Assembly (NCBI GenBank): GCA_024742485.1
Contig: JANSYK010000002.1
Coordinates: 310,001-374,000 of the forward strand
DNA length: 64,000 nt
Direction: 5' to 3'
Source: Alphaproteobacteria bacterium
Lineage (GTDB): Bacteria > Pseudomonadota > Alphaproteobacteria > Rhizobiales > Rhizobiaceae
The notes below the pieces were generated by a model. It did not search any database, was not told the DNA's origin, and worked only from the letters and a program-made list of their open reading frames with translations. Made by a program: the position numbers and the translations under genes. Below, one piece after another: positions 43,826 through 51,473 of this stretch; the stretch's first letter is position 1; each line of letters starts with the position of its first letter.

Positions 43826-44814
43826 GCGATCCCATCCTCTCGATCCGCGATATGCGGCTGGAGTTCGACACGTTCGACGGCGTCTACAAGGCCATCGACG
43901 GGGTCAGCCTGAATGTTGCGCCCGGCGAGGCGCTGGGGCTTGTCGGCGAGACCGGTTGCGGAAAGTCCGTGCTGACCCGGGCCGCCTTCGGGCTGGTTCC
44001 CAGCCCGCCGGCGCGGATCACCTCGGGAGAGGTCCTGTTCGGTGGCCGCGATCTTCTGTCACTCCGCGAAAAACAGCTGCGCTCCATTCGCGGTGCGCAG
44101 GTGGCGATGATCTTCCAGGATCCGATGACCTATCTCAACCCGGTTTTCAAGGTCGGAACCCAACTGGTCGATGCCATCATCGCCCAGCAGAAAGGGGCCA
44201 TCGCACGGCGGGCGGCACGTGATCTGGCGCTTGAAATGCTCGACAAGGTGCACCTTCCGAACCCGCAGCGGCAATTCGACAGCTATCCGCATGAGCTTTC
44301 CGGCGGCATGCGCCAGCGTGTGCTGATCGCCATGGCGCTGGCAGCAAAACCGAAACTGTTGATTGCCGACGAACCGACAACAGCACTGGACGTCACGGTG
44401 CAGGCACAGATCCTCGATCTGATCGCCGAACTGGTCAGCGAGCTGGGTCTGTCGGTTATCATGATTTCGCACGATCTTGGCGTCGTCGCCCAGGTCTGCA
44501 ACCGCGTTGCCGTCATGTATGCCGGACAGATTGTCGAGGACGCACCGGTTGCCGACATATTCGACAATCCGAAGCATCCCTATACGCTCGGCCTGCTGAA
44601 GGCCATTCCGCATCCGCTCAGACCAGTGGAGCATCTGGCCGGGATTCCCGGTTCCCTGCCGAATCTGTATACTCCGCCGACCGGCTGCCGGTTCGCCGAC
44701 CGGTGTTCCCATGCGGTTCCGGTCTGCACCGATGGCAAACCACCGCTGATGGATCTTGGCGCCGGCCATCGGGTTGCCTGTACCTTGTACCGGAAGGAGC
44801 ACGTCGATGCTTGA
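43822..44814 (+). CDS. DppD-like ABC ATPase, set 1
   Basis: A 330-residue ATPase with Walker A GETGCGKS at 42-49, signature LSGGMRQR, Walker B LLIADEPTTALDV and the H-loop ISHDLGVV. The C-terminal oligopeptide/dipeptide domain contains CRFADRCSHAVPVC, the Cys pattern that in DppD/OppD homologues can bind an iron-sulfur cluster. It energises import through the two permeases together with the next ATPase. It overlaps DppC by 4 nt and the following ATPase start by 8 nt. Confidence 0.95.
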   Translation: MSDPILSIRDMRLEFDTFDGVYKAIDGVSLNVAPGEALGLVGETGCGKSVLTRAAFGLVPSPPARITSGEVLFGGRDLLSLREKQLRSIRGAQVAMIFQDPMTYLNPVFKVGTQLVDAIIAQQKGAIARRAARDLALEMLDKVHLPNPQRQFDSYPHELSGGMRQRVLIAMALAAKPKLLIADEPTTALDVTVQAQILDLIAELVSELGLSVIMISHDLGVVAQVCNRVAVMYAGQIVEDAPVADIFDNPKHPYTLGLLKAIPHPLRPVEHLAGIPGSLPNLYTPPTGCRFADRCSHAVPVCTDGKPPLMDLGAGHRVACTLYRKEHVDA

Positions 44815-45763
44815 AATCGAGGACTTGAAGGTGCACTTCCCGATCGGCCGGGACTCGGCCGTGCGGGCCGTGGACGGCATATCGCTATCTCTGGGGGCTG
44901 GTGAAAGAGTCGGACTGGTGGGCGAATCAGGCTCCGGCAAATCGACCGTCGGCAAGGCGGCGCTACGCCTGTTGAGCCCCACATCCGGCCGGATCAAAAT
45001 TGCCGGCGTCGACATCACGAAGGCACAGGGCAAGGCGCTTCGGCACGTCCGCCGCAAGGCCCAGATGATTTTCCAGGATCCGCACTCCTCGCTCAATCCG
45101 CGTATGACGATCTTTCGGTCCGTCGCCGAGCCGTTGATTCTGCACACCAGAATTCGAGGTCGCGCGCTGAACGGCCAGGTTGCCGCTCTCCTTGAGCGCG
45201 TCGGCCTGCCCGGGCAGTTCCTGCATCGTTTCCCGCATGAACTGTCCGGCGGCCAAAAACAGCGGGTCTGTATCGCTCGGGCCCTGGCCCTCGATCCGAC
45301 CCTGCTGGTGCTTGATGAACCGACCTCGGCACTCGATGTTTCGGTTCAGGCCCAGATCCTTGAATTCCTGAAGGAGCTGCATGGGCAAAGGCCCGACATG
45401 ACCTCGCTGTTCATCTCCCACGATCTTGCTGTCGTCCGCTTTCTGTGCAGCCGGGTGGCGGTCATGTATCTCGGGCGGATTGTCGAGGAAGGCACAACCG
45501 AGCAGGTATTCGCCGCGCCGCAACATCCCTATACGCGGGCATTGCTGAGTGCCGTTCCGCTGCCGCAGGGCAGGCAATCGGGCAACCGCATTCGTCTGAC
45601 CGGCGACATTCCGAGCCCGGCCAATCCGCCCTCCGGCTGTCCTTTTCATCCGCGCTGTCCGGAGGCAATCGCCGGCGTTTGCGACGTGATGGAGCCGGTC
45701 TTTGAACAATCGGGCGCGGGAACCTCCGTGCGGTGCCACTTGCTGACACGGAACGCGGCATGA
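44807..45763 (+). CDS. DppF-like ABC ATPase, set 1
   Basis: A 318-residue ATPase: Walker A GESGSGKS at 39-46, the Q-loop region MIFQDPHSSLNPRM, signature LSGGQKQR, Walker [14 protein letters not shown] and the C-terminal CPFHPRCPEAIAGVC segment. The start ATG 44807 has GGAAGGAGC upstream and overlaps the end of the previous gene by 8 nt. Together with the DppD-like protein it forms the heterodimeric motor of a type I peptide importer. Its TGA overlaps the ATG of the LysR gene. Confidence 0.95.
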   Translation: MLEIEDLKVHFPIGRDSAVRAVDGISLSLGAGERVGLVGESGSGKSTVGKAALRLLSPTSGRIKIAGVDITKAQGKALRHVRRKAQMIFQDPHSSLNPRMTIFRSVAEPLILHTRIRGRALNGQVAALLERVGLPGQFLHRFPHELSGGQKQRVCIARALALDPTLLVLDEPTSALDVSVQAQILEFLKELHGQRPDMTSLFISHDLAVVRFLCSRVAVMYLGRIVEEGTTEQVFAAPQHPYTRALLSAVPLPQGRQSGNRIRLTGDIPSPANPPSGCPFHPRCPEAIAGVCDVMEPVFEQSGAGTSVRCHLLTRNAA

Positions 45764-46710
45764 GCGTCCGTCTCGACCGGCTGGCCAACCAGCTCGACTG
45801 GAACCTGCTGCGCACCTTCATGGTCATCGTTCAGGAGCGTTCGATCACCGGCGCCTCGCAGCGGCTCAATGTGACCCAGCCTTCCGTCAGCGCGGCACTG
45901 CGGCGGCTGGAAGAGCGCCTCGGCCATCGGCTGATCGAGCGCGGGTCCGGCCAGGGATTCGCCATTACCCGCGCCGGCGAAGCGGTCTATCGCGAGGCAG
46001 TGGAAATCTATGGCGGCGTCCTGCGTCTCAATGATCTGGCCGCCCATGCGGAAAAAGCCATCACCGGTAATCTCGTTCTGCATCGCTCCAATCACCTCGA
46101 TACCGGATTTCTCAACACATTGCTCTCGGATTTTCGCCGCCGCTATCCCGGCGTCACCTATGCTATCCGCTCATCACCCTGTTTCGAGGTCAATCAGGCC
46201 CTGTTGCAGCGGGTTTCGTCAATCGGGTTCTGTACCCGGGTCGAGCCCTCGCCGCGGCTTCAGCAAAAGGCGCTGGAGCCGCTGGAATTCGGTTTCTATT
46301 GTGGCCCCAATTGCTCACTCTTCGGCATCGATCGTCCGGATGCCGAGGCCCTGGCACGCACTGATATTGTCGGGTTCGAGGAAGATCACATCGCCGGAGC
46401 CCTGTCAGCGGTGACGGTCTATCGGGTGCGCAACGGGATCGGCGACCAGATGGTCGCCGCAACCACCGGCATAGTCGACCTGCTCAACATCATCCGGCAT
46501 GGCGATGCGGTGGGTGCGGTCCCGATCCCGTTGGCCCGCGACTACGGCTCGGACCTTTGGCAGATTCCGCTGGAAGAGGCGGCGCCATGCGTCGATGTCT
46601 ATGCGGTGATCGACGCGGACCGGCATTTAACGCCGGCCGAAAGCGCATTCCTCGAACATCTCGTCGACAATGGAATCGTCGCCCAGCCCAGCCGGCGCAG
46701 CGAGGTATAG
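45760..46710 (+). CDS. LysR family transcriptional regulator, set 1
   Basis: A 316-residue regulator. The winged helix-turn-helix lies at about 14-72 (LDWNLLRTFMVIVQERSITGAS, then QRLNVTQPSVSAALRRLEERLG and an ITRAGEAVY wing). The rest is the inducer-binding substrate domain, beginning near LVLHRSNHLDTGF. It is the last gene of the set 1 Dpp operon (overlap ATGA, 45760-45763), so it probably regulates that operon and the divergent DUF917-HyuA-AroM trio through the T-N11-A dyad at 40105-40130, in response to the imported or processed compound. Confidence 0.9.
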   Translation: MSVRLDRLANQLDWNLLRTFMVIVQERSITGASQRLNVTQPSVSAALRRLEERLGHRLIERGSGQGFAITRAGEAVYREAVEIYGGVLRLNDLAAHAEKAITGNLVLHRSNHLDTGFLNTLLSDFRRRYPGVTYAIRSSPCFEVNQALLQRVSSIGFCTRVEPSPRLQQKALEPLEFGFYCGPNCSLFGIDRPDAEALARTDIVGFEEDHIAGALSAVTVYRVRNGIGDQMVAATTGIVDLLNIIRHGDAVGAVPIPLARDYGSDLWQIPLEEAAPCVDVYAVIDADRHLTPAESAFLEHLVDNGIVAQPSRRSEV

Positions 46711-46721
46711 TCCGCCTGCAT

Positions 46722-47126
46722 TCAGGATCCGGCGGCAGCTTCCCGCCTTGATGCGGAGGTTTCGCCAGAAAAAATCATGTAGGCGAACAGCAGCACGCCG
46801 GCGAAACTGATGAGGGACCCGATGGCAACGAGCGGCTCGAGGGCCTCGTTTCCAAGCAGCATGAAATACAGTGACGGGGTAATGATCACCACTCCGGCCG
46901 TGTAGACGTAATACTGGATCATGGCGAGCCGCCCCTCGGCTTTGGCGGGCGCTATGGCAAGATAGGATCCAAACAGCGCCATGGTGACCCAGCCGAGAAG
47001 ATTGACGTGGGCATGGGCGCCGATGACATTGTGATTTCCGCCGATTGACATCTGCAGTCCCATGCAGATGCCGATGATCAGAAAGACGATTGCGGTCTTG
47101 AAATAATACTGCGCCACTTTCGGCAT
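46722..47126 (-). CDS. Small four-helix membrane protein related to heme-copper oxidase subunit I
   Basis: A 134-residue protein with four hydrophobic segments. The motif GAHAHVNLLGWVTMALFG after the first helix resembles the heme-ligand region of heme-copper oxidase/NorB-like subunit I (xHxHxNLLGW), and small stand-alone proteins of this type are common in Hyphomicrobiales. The His residues could bind heme, but a complete oxidase would need about twelve helices, so it is not an oxidase by itself. The upstream Shine-Dalgarno AAGAGGGG precedes the ATG at complement 47124-47126. It lies between the two DUF917/HyuA sets with no obvious link to them. Confidence 0.7.
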   Translation of the reverse strand: MPKVAQYYFKTAIVFLIIGICMGLQMSIGGNHNVIGAHAHVNLLGWVTMALFGSYLAIAPAKAEGRLAMIQYYVYTAGVVIITPSLYFMLLGNEALEPLVAIGSLISFAGVLLFAYMIFSGETSASRREAAAGS

Positions 47127-47633
47127 GATGGTGTACCCCTCTTATATGCTAGCCTGGAGACCGGTAAAAAGCGCGGTCTCGAACACGTTCTCAGGCGAAC
47201 GCGGTAAAGACCATAACACAAGAGCCGCCTTGGGCCTGTTCCCGCCTCGGCAGTTTTCCCTTCCCGTGAGCTATCGGTCGACACTTTGACAGGCAATGAC
47301 GGCATCCCTCGCCGTCTCACAAGGCTCACGAGGCCGGCTCCGAAAGGATGCTCGATTGGGATTATGTCCGGGCAGGCATGATCCGGGTCGGGTCCGATGA
47401 TCTGCTGATCGAAATTGGCGAGCCAGTGAGCAGTCTACTCCTGACCCCAGGCAATGGCAGCGCTGGCTTTCGGGTCAACGGCCGAGATTGCATCGATACC
47501 GGGCTCATGTCCAAGATCGACCTTGACCGACGTGCCGCAAATCAGCTCCGCGGAGATCATCAAATTTGGAAATTGAGGAAAGGCAGATGGTTGACCGGAG
47601 GCCGGGCTTGCGGCCTCCGGTTGGATCACAAGG
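47127..47633. other. Gap between the two sets, possible gene remnant
   Basis: A 507-nt stretch with the promoter of the small membrane protein at its left end and the terminator hairpin (47595-47620) at its right end. On the minus strand at about 47435-47557 there is a short protein-like frame (VDLGHEPGIDAISAVDP) ending in TAG; its base use looks coding, but I recognise no family and it lacks a clear start, so it may be a remnant. Nothing else is evident. Confidence 0.4.
47595..47620 (-). terminator. Hairpin after the set 2 operon
   Basis: CCGGAGGCC (47595-47603) and GGCCTCCGG (47612-47620) are perfect 9-bp arms with an 8-nt loop, 14 nt past the stop of the last gene of the minus-strand operon. 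There is no good U-tract, so it may stabilise the 3' end or be a rho-assisted terminator. Confidence 0.6.
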
Positions 47634-49232
47634 TTACTTGCAGACCCATTTCATGTTGTAGAAATTGAACTCGAAGCTCTGCATGGGAACCCATGAAAAG
47701 CCGTCCAGACACTTGTTGAAGGCCTGCTGGCTGCGCTGTGTCAGCAGGAAGACATCCGATTGCTGGTCGACGAGGCGAGCCTGAATTTCCTTGTAGATCC
47801 GGTTCTGCTCGGCAATGTCGGCAGTGCCGCGTGCCGCATCGATCATGGCATCAAGTTCCGGATCCAGAACCCACTCCATCGATGCCCAGGTTCCCTTCGC
47901 ATTGGAATGATACTGGGTATAGAAGAAGCTGTCCGGTGAAGGATAGGTGGCGCCGTAGAACACCTCGTTGATGGCCGGTGTCGTCTCCGGCTTGCCGGCA
48001 AGCTCGGTCATCCGGTTCCATGGCTCGGGCTTCAGGATGGTGTTGAAGCCGATCTGGTCGAGATTGGATTTCATCAAAAGCGCGATCTCTTCCTCGAAGG
48101 CCAGTCCGGCGACGAACATGATTTCGACCGGGATGGGATCACCGCCGGCATATTTGCTTTTCGCCACATGGGCACGCGCGGCTTCCAGATCGAATGTCGG
48201 CTCGGCCAGATCATTGTTGTAGGCGTCGGCGAAAACCGACGGCATCGGACCGGCAAGCGGTTCTCCCGGCAGCAGGGCTGAGCGGATCGTGTTGTAATCC
48301 GTTGCGCTGGCGATGGCGCGGCGAATGTTCACGTCATCCGTCGGCGCAACCTGGTGATTGAGCTTGAGATAGAAATTCGTCGCGGTCGGATAGGATATGA
48401 TCCGATAATCCGGCAGCTTGCCAATCGAATCGTAGGTTTCCTGCGCCTGCGCATCACTGGACATGGAAAGTTCACCGGATGCCGCCAGCGCCTTCACGGT
48501 GGCTTCTTCATTGGTCACGACGAACCGAACCGTGTCGATCGCCTCGTCGGTCCAGCCGAGATGGTAGCCGTCATAGCGCTTGATCGTCATGTTGGCGCCA
48601 CGGTTCCAGCTATCCAGCATATAGGCGCCGGCGCCGGCGCTGTTATTGGCGAGATATTCGGCGGCCCAGGGATCCGCATCGGTATTGTTCGCTTCGGCCA
48701 GATCGCTGTTGACGACAAAGAGGATCGGCGTATTCGTCAAAAACGGCGAATAGACCTTGTTCAGCTTGAACTGGACCGTCTTGTCGTCAATGGCCGACAC
48801 GGATTCGGTGTCGAGAACACCTTCGAACAGAAAGGCTGGCCCCTCATTGAGCGAAAGCAGCCTCTTGACGGAATAGACGACGTCCTTGGCTTCCACCGGA
48901 GAGCCGTCCTGAAAGGTCACGCCGTCCTTGAGGTGAAACGTATAGGTGAGTGTGTCGTCCGACACATCCCATTTCTCGGCGATCAACGGCAGAATATTGC
49001 CCTTTGAATCGAGCGTGGTCAGTGCCTCGTAAAGGTTCACCCCAGCCATATACTCGGTGTAGTCGTTGATCTTGGCCGGATCGATCGTCCCGAAGATCTG
49101 CACCACATTGACGGTGGCGACATTTTCGGCCGCTGCCGTTCCGGTCAACCCGCCAATGGCGCCGAGTGCCAGTGCAGCACCGAGGCCGGCGCCTGCCAGG
49201 CTTTGTCGAAGTCGATTTCTGGTCTTAAGCAT
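47634..49232 (-). CDS. Peptide-type ABC transporter substrate-binding protein, set 2
   Basis: A 532-residue SBP_bac_5 protein. A signal peptide (MLKTRNRLRQSLAGAGLGAA, then a hydrophobic run to TAAAENV) is followed by IFGTIDPAKINDYTEYMAGVNLYEAL, the IAEKWDVSDDTLTYTFHLKDGVTF region and RLLSLNEGPAFLF. It is the last gene of an operon that includes its own permeases and ATPase, an unusual position, since SBP genes usually come first. A 37-nt gap separates it from the preceding DUF917 gene. Its ligand is probably related to that of the set 1 protein (shared LxLNxGPA motif). Confidence 0.92.
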   Translation of the reverse strand: MLKTRNRLRQSLAGAGLGAALALGAIGGLTGTAAAENVATVNVVQIFGTIDPAKINDYTEYMAGVNLYEALTTLDSKGNILPLIAEKWDVSDDTLTYTFHLKDGVTFQDGSPVEAKDVVYSVKRLLSLNEGPAFLFEGVLDTESVSAIDDKTVQFKLNKVYSPFLTNTPILFVVNSDLAEANNTDADPWAAEYLANNSAGAGAYMLDSWNRGANMTIKRYDGYHLGWTDEAIDTVRFVVTNEEATVKALAASGELSMSSDAQAQETYDSIGKLPDYRIISYPTATNFYLKLNHQVAPTDDVNIRRAIASATDYNTIRSALLPGEPLAGPMPSVFADAYNNDLAEPTFDLEAARAHVAKSKYAGGDPIPVEIMFVAGLAFEEEIALLMKSNLDQIGFNTILKPEPWNRMTELAGKPETTPAINEVFYGATYPSPDSFFYTQYHSNAKGTWASMEWVLDPELDAMIDAARGTADIAEQNRIYKEIQARLVDQQSDVFLLTQRSQQAFNKCLDGFSWVPMQSFEFNFYNMKWVCK

Positions 49233-49269
49233 GCTTGTAGCTCCCTTAGTTATCGGTCAGGCGGCGTGC

Positions 49270-50367
49270 CTAACCATTGAGGGTCTCGATTGGCTGATAA
49301 TCCAGCTCGTAGCCGAAATATCGTGGACCCACCAATTCCAGCCCGTGTTTCGATCGCCACTGCGGATTGCAGGGAAGACCGAAGACAATGACACGGAATC
49401 CGTATCGGATCTGCTCCGTTGTAATGGGTTGCCCGGTTTCCAGATCGAGCAGGCAGATCAGATCAGGTGTCATGGCCAGCGGCGCGCCATCGGGCCGTCT
49501 GGCGATCAGAAATTCGTTTTGAAACTCCAGCGTAATGCTGGCGCCCTCATCGGGACCGAGGCCGGACAGCGTACAGGTTCCGCGGGCAAAACCACCCTCG
49601 GTGCGCCGGTCGACATCATGCACGCGGCCCTCGAAAAGCCGGTGGCCGTTCAATTGTGTCGACAATTCATGGACGGGGTTGCGATTGGCCTTCTGCTCGG
49701 CTTCGATGATTCGGCCGATCGACTTGATCAGCGACATCGAGCCTTTCAGGATGGCCTTCTTGGCGTCCCGGCCGCGCATCGGATAGAGTGCAATCAATGC
49801 GGCGCCGCCCATCTCCACGGTGGCCACCCGCGCAAATTTTTCCGTCGACAGATTGTCCACCGTGTTGATGACAAGGGAATTGCCCTTCTCGTCTGCCATG
49901 ACCATGGGTGTCGCCTGCAGGTCATGCATGGTCAGGGAGACCATCTGAAGCTCCGGAAACGCCCGGCCCATGCCGTCGCCGTCGACAATCGGCAAACCCG
50001 CAGCCGCAGCAACCGCGATCGGTATGGTCGAGTTCAGGCCGCCGGCTTCAATGCAAAACACCGCGTCGGCGGTCTTGCCGAGATAGGCTTCCAGGGCTTT
50101 CAGCGCGTTTCCGGCCTCCTTGCCATTGGGCAGTTTCTCGAGCATCACCGTCGGTGCACCCATCATGGCCACCGGAATGATGAGCGCATCATCGTCGAGC
50201 GTGTCGACGTCCACGACCCGTACCGGACCGTTTGCCTCGATCGCCTGCTCTGCCATCAGTTTGCCGATATAGGGATCGCCCCCACCACCGGTCCCCAGGA
50301 ACGCACCGCCGAGCGCGATGTCGGCCATGTCGGATGTGTGAATGATCTGGAGTGGGTCGATTGTCAT
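49270..50367 (-). CDS. DUF917 family protein, set 2 (second copy)
   Basis: A 365-residue DUF917 protein: GGAFLGTGGGGDPYIGKLMAE at about 16-35, FCIEAGGLNSTIPI, VDGDGMGRAFPELQM, and the C-terminal VFGLPCNPQWRSKHGLELVG then YFGYELDY. It differs from the set 1 protein by having Cys in the LPC element. Its ATG overlaps the stop of the adjacent DUF917 gene by 4 nt (50364-50367), so two paralogues are co-translated. They may form a hetero-oligomer or act on successive substrates. Confidence 0.88.
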   Translation of the reverse strand: MTIDPLQIIHTSDMADIALGGAFLGTGGGGDPYIGKLMAEQAIEANGPVRVVDVDTLDDDALIIPVAMMGAPTVMLEKLPNGKEAGNALKALEAYLGKTADAVFCIEAGGLNSTIPIAVAAAAGLPIVDGDGMGRAFPELQMVSLTMHDLQATPMVMADEKGNSLVINTVDNLSTEKFARVATVEMGGAALIALYPMRGRDAKKAILKGSMSLIKSIGRIIEAEQKANRNPVHELSTQLNGHRLFEGRVHDVDRRTEGGFARGTCTLSGLGPDEGASITLEFQNEFLIARRPDGAPLAMTPDLICLLDLETGQPITTEQIRYGFRVIVFGLPCNPQWRSKHGLELVGPRYFGYELDYQPIETLNG

Positions 50368-51473
50368 TGGACGCCTCCCGCCTTGTTGTTCCGGGGCATG
50401 GGTGAATAGACAAGATCCGTGTAGCCGAACGCTGCGGGTCCGATGACCTTCAGTGCTTCCTCGGACCGAAGAAGGTCGTGGCAGGGCAGTGCCAGAATGG
50501 CGATTCGCTGGCCGTATCTCAAAAGCTCCGTGGTGATCGGCAGGCCCGTGTCGGAATCAAGCACCACGATCAGGTCGGGTACACAGGTCTCCATCACGCC
50601 GTTGCGCCGAAACACCAGGAACTCGTTCTGCAGGTCGATCAGGCCTGTTTCGCCCTGATTGGGACCGAACCCTTCGACCTTGACCTCGCCAACGGCGAAG
50701 CCGCCCTTCAGATGCCGTTTGAGGTCGACGATCTTGGCTGTCATCAGCAGCCGGCCGTCCTCGTGCTCAAGAATGGCAGCGACAGGATCGCGGTGCTCGG
50801 CCTGGGCTTCGAACACTGCTTTGCCGAGCGACCATGCCTGCGTCACGGTGTCCGGAACGGCGTATTTCTTTATGAAGTCCCCACGCATTGGTGCCAGGGC
50901 TATGCCAGCCGCCGCGCCCATGGCAACGACGGAAGCGCGGGCCAGCCGTTCCAGCCAGACTTCCGATGCCGTGTTGCGGAAGACCACCACATTGCCTTTC
51001 TCGTCGGCCATCGCAGAGGGCGAGGATTTGTGTCCGTAGATCGACCATGTGCACATCTGCATCTCGGGGAACGCCCGGCCCATGCCGTCGCCGTCGACAA
51101 CGGGAATGCCGGCCTGAGCCGCCGTCAACATCGGCTCCATGGAGTTGGCGCCGCCGATCTCGGATGAAATCGTTGCATCGATTTTCTGTCCGAGCTCTTC
51201 CTCGAGCGCCTGCAGGGCCCGAAGACATTCTTCGCCCTGTTCGATCTTTTCAACGCCGACAACAGGTGCGCCAATACCGCCGAGCGAGACCACCAGGGCA
51301 TTGTCATCGAGTTCGCGCAGCGGAATGACGTCGATGCGCCGGCCCTTGCGCAACTCCTCGCGGCAACGCAGCTTGCCGATATAGGGATTGCCGCCGCCGC
51401 CGGTTCCCAGGATACCGGCGCCGACTTCGATGGCATCGAGTTCGGGCTCTCTAACATGTCTCAGACTATCCAT
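50364..51473 (-). CDS. DUF917 family protein, set 2 (first copy)
   Basis: A 369-residue DUF917 protein. From ATG complement 51471-51473 it begins MDSLRHVREPELDAIEVGAG, then GILGTGGGGNPYIGKL, ISSEIGGANSMEPM, VDGDGMGRAFPEMQM and the C-terminal ALPCHDLLRSEEALKVIGPAAFGY. A longer upstream frame (to 51752) lies inside the HyuA gene and is not used; the chosen start overlaps the HyuA stop by 8 nt (51466-51473), giving tight coupling to it. It retains the LPC Cys. Confidence 0.88.
   Translation of the reverse strand: MDSLRHVREPELDAIEVGAGILGTGGGGNPYIGKLRCREELRKGRRIDVIPLRELDDNALVVSLGGIGAPVVGVEKIEQGEECLRALQALEEELGQKIDATISSEIGGANSMEPMLTAAQAGIPVVDGDGMGRAFPEMQMCTWSIYGHKSSPSAMADEKGNVVVFRNTASEVWLERLARASVVAMGAAAGIALAPMRGDFIKKYAVPDTVTQAWSLGKAVFEAQAEHRDPVAAILEHEDGRLLMTAKIVDLKRHLKGGFAVGEVKVEGFGPNQGETGLIDLQNEFLVFRRNGVMETCVPDLIVVLDSDTGLPITTELLRYGQRIAILALPCHDLLRSEEALKVIGPAAFGYTDLVYSPMPRNNKAGGVQ

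Noticed and set aside
49066-50409. 447-codon plus-strand frame opposite the set 2 SBP and DUF917 genes
   Set aside because: No family motifs and composition typical of antisense GC-rich frames.
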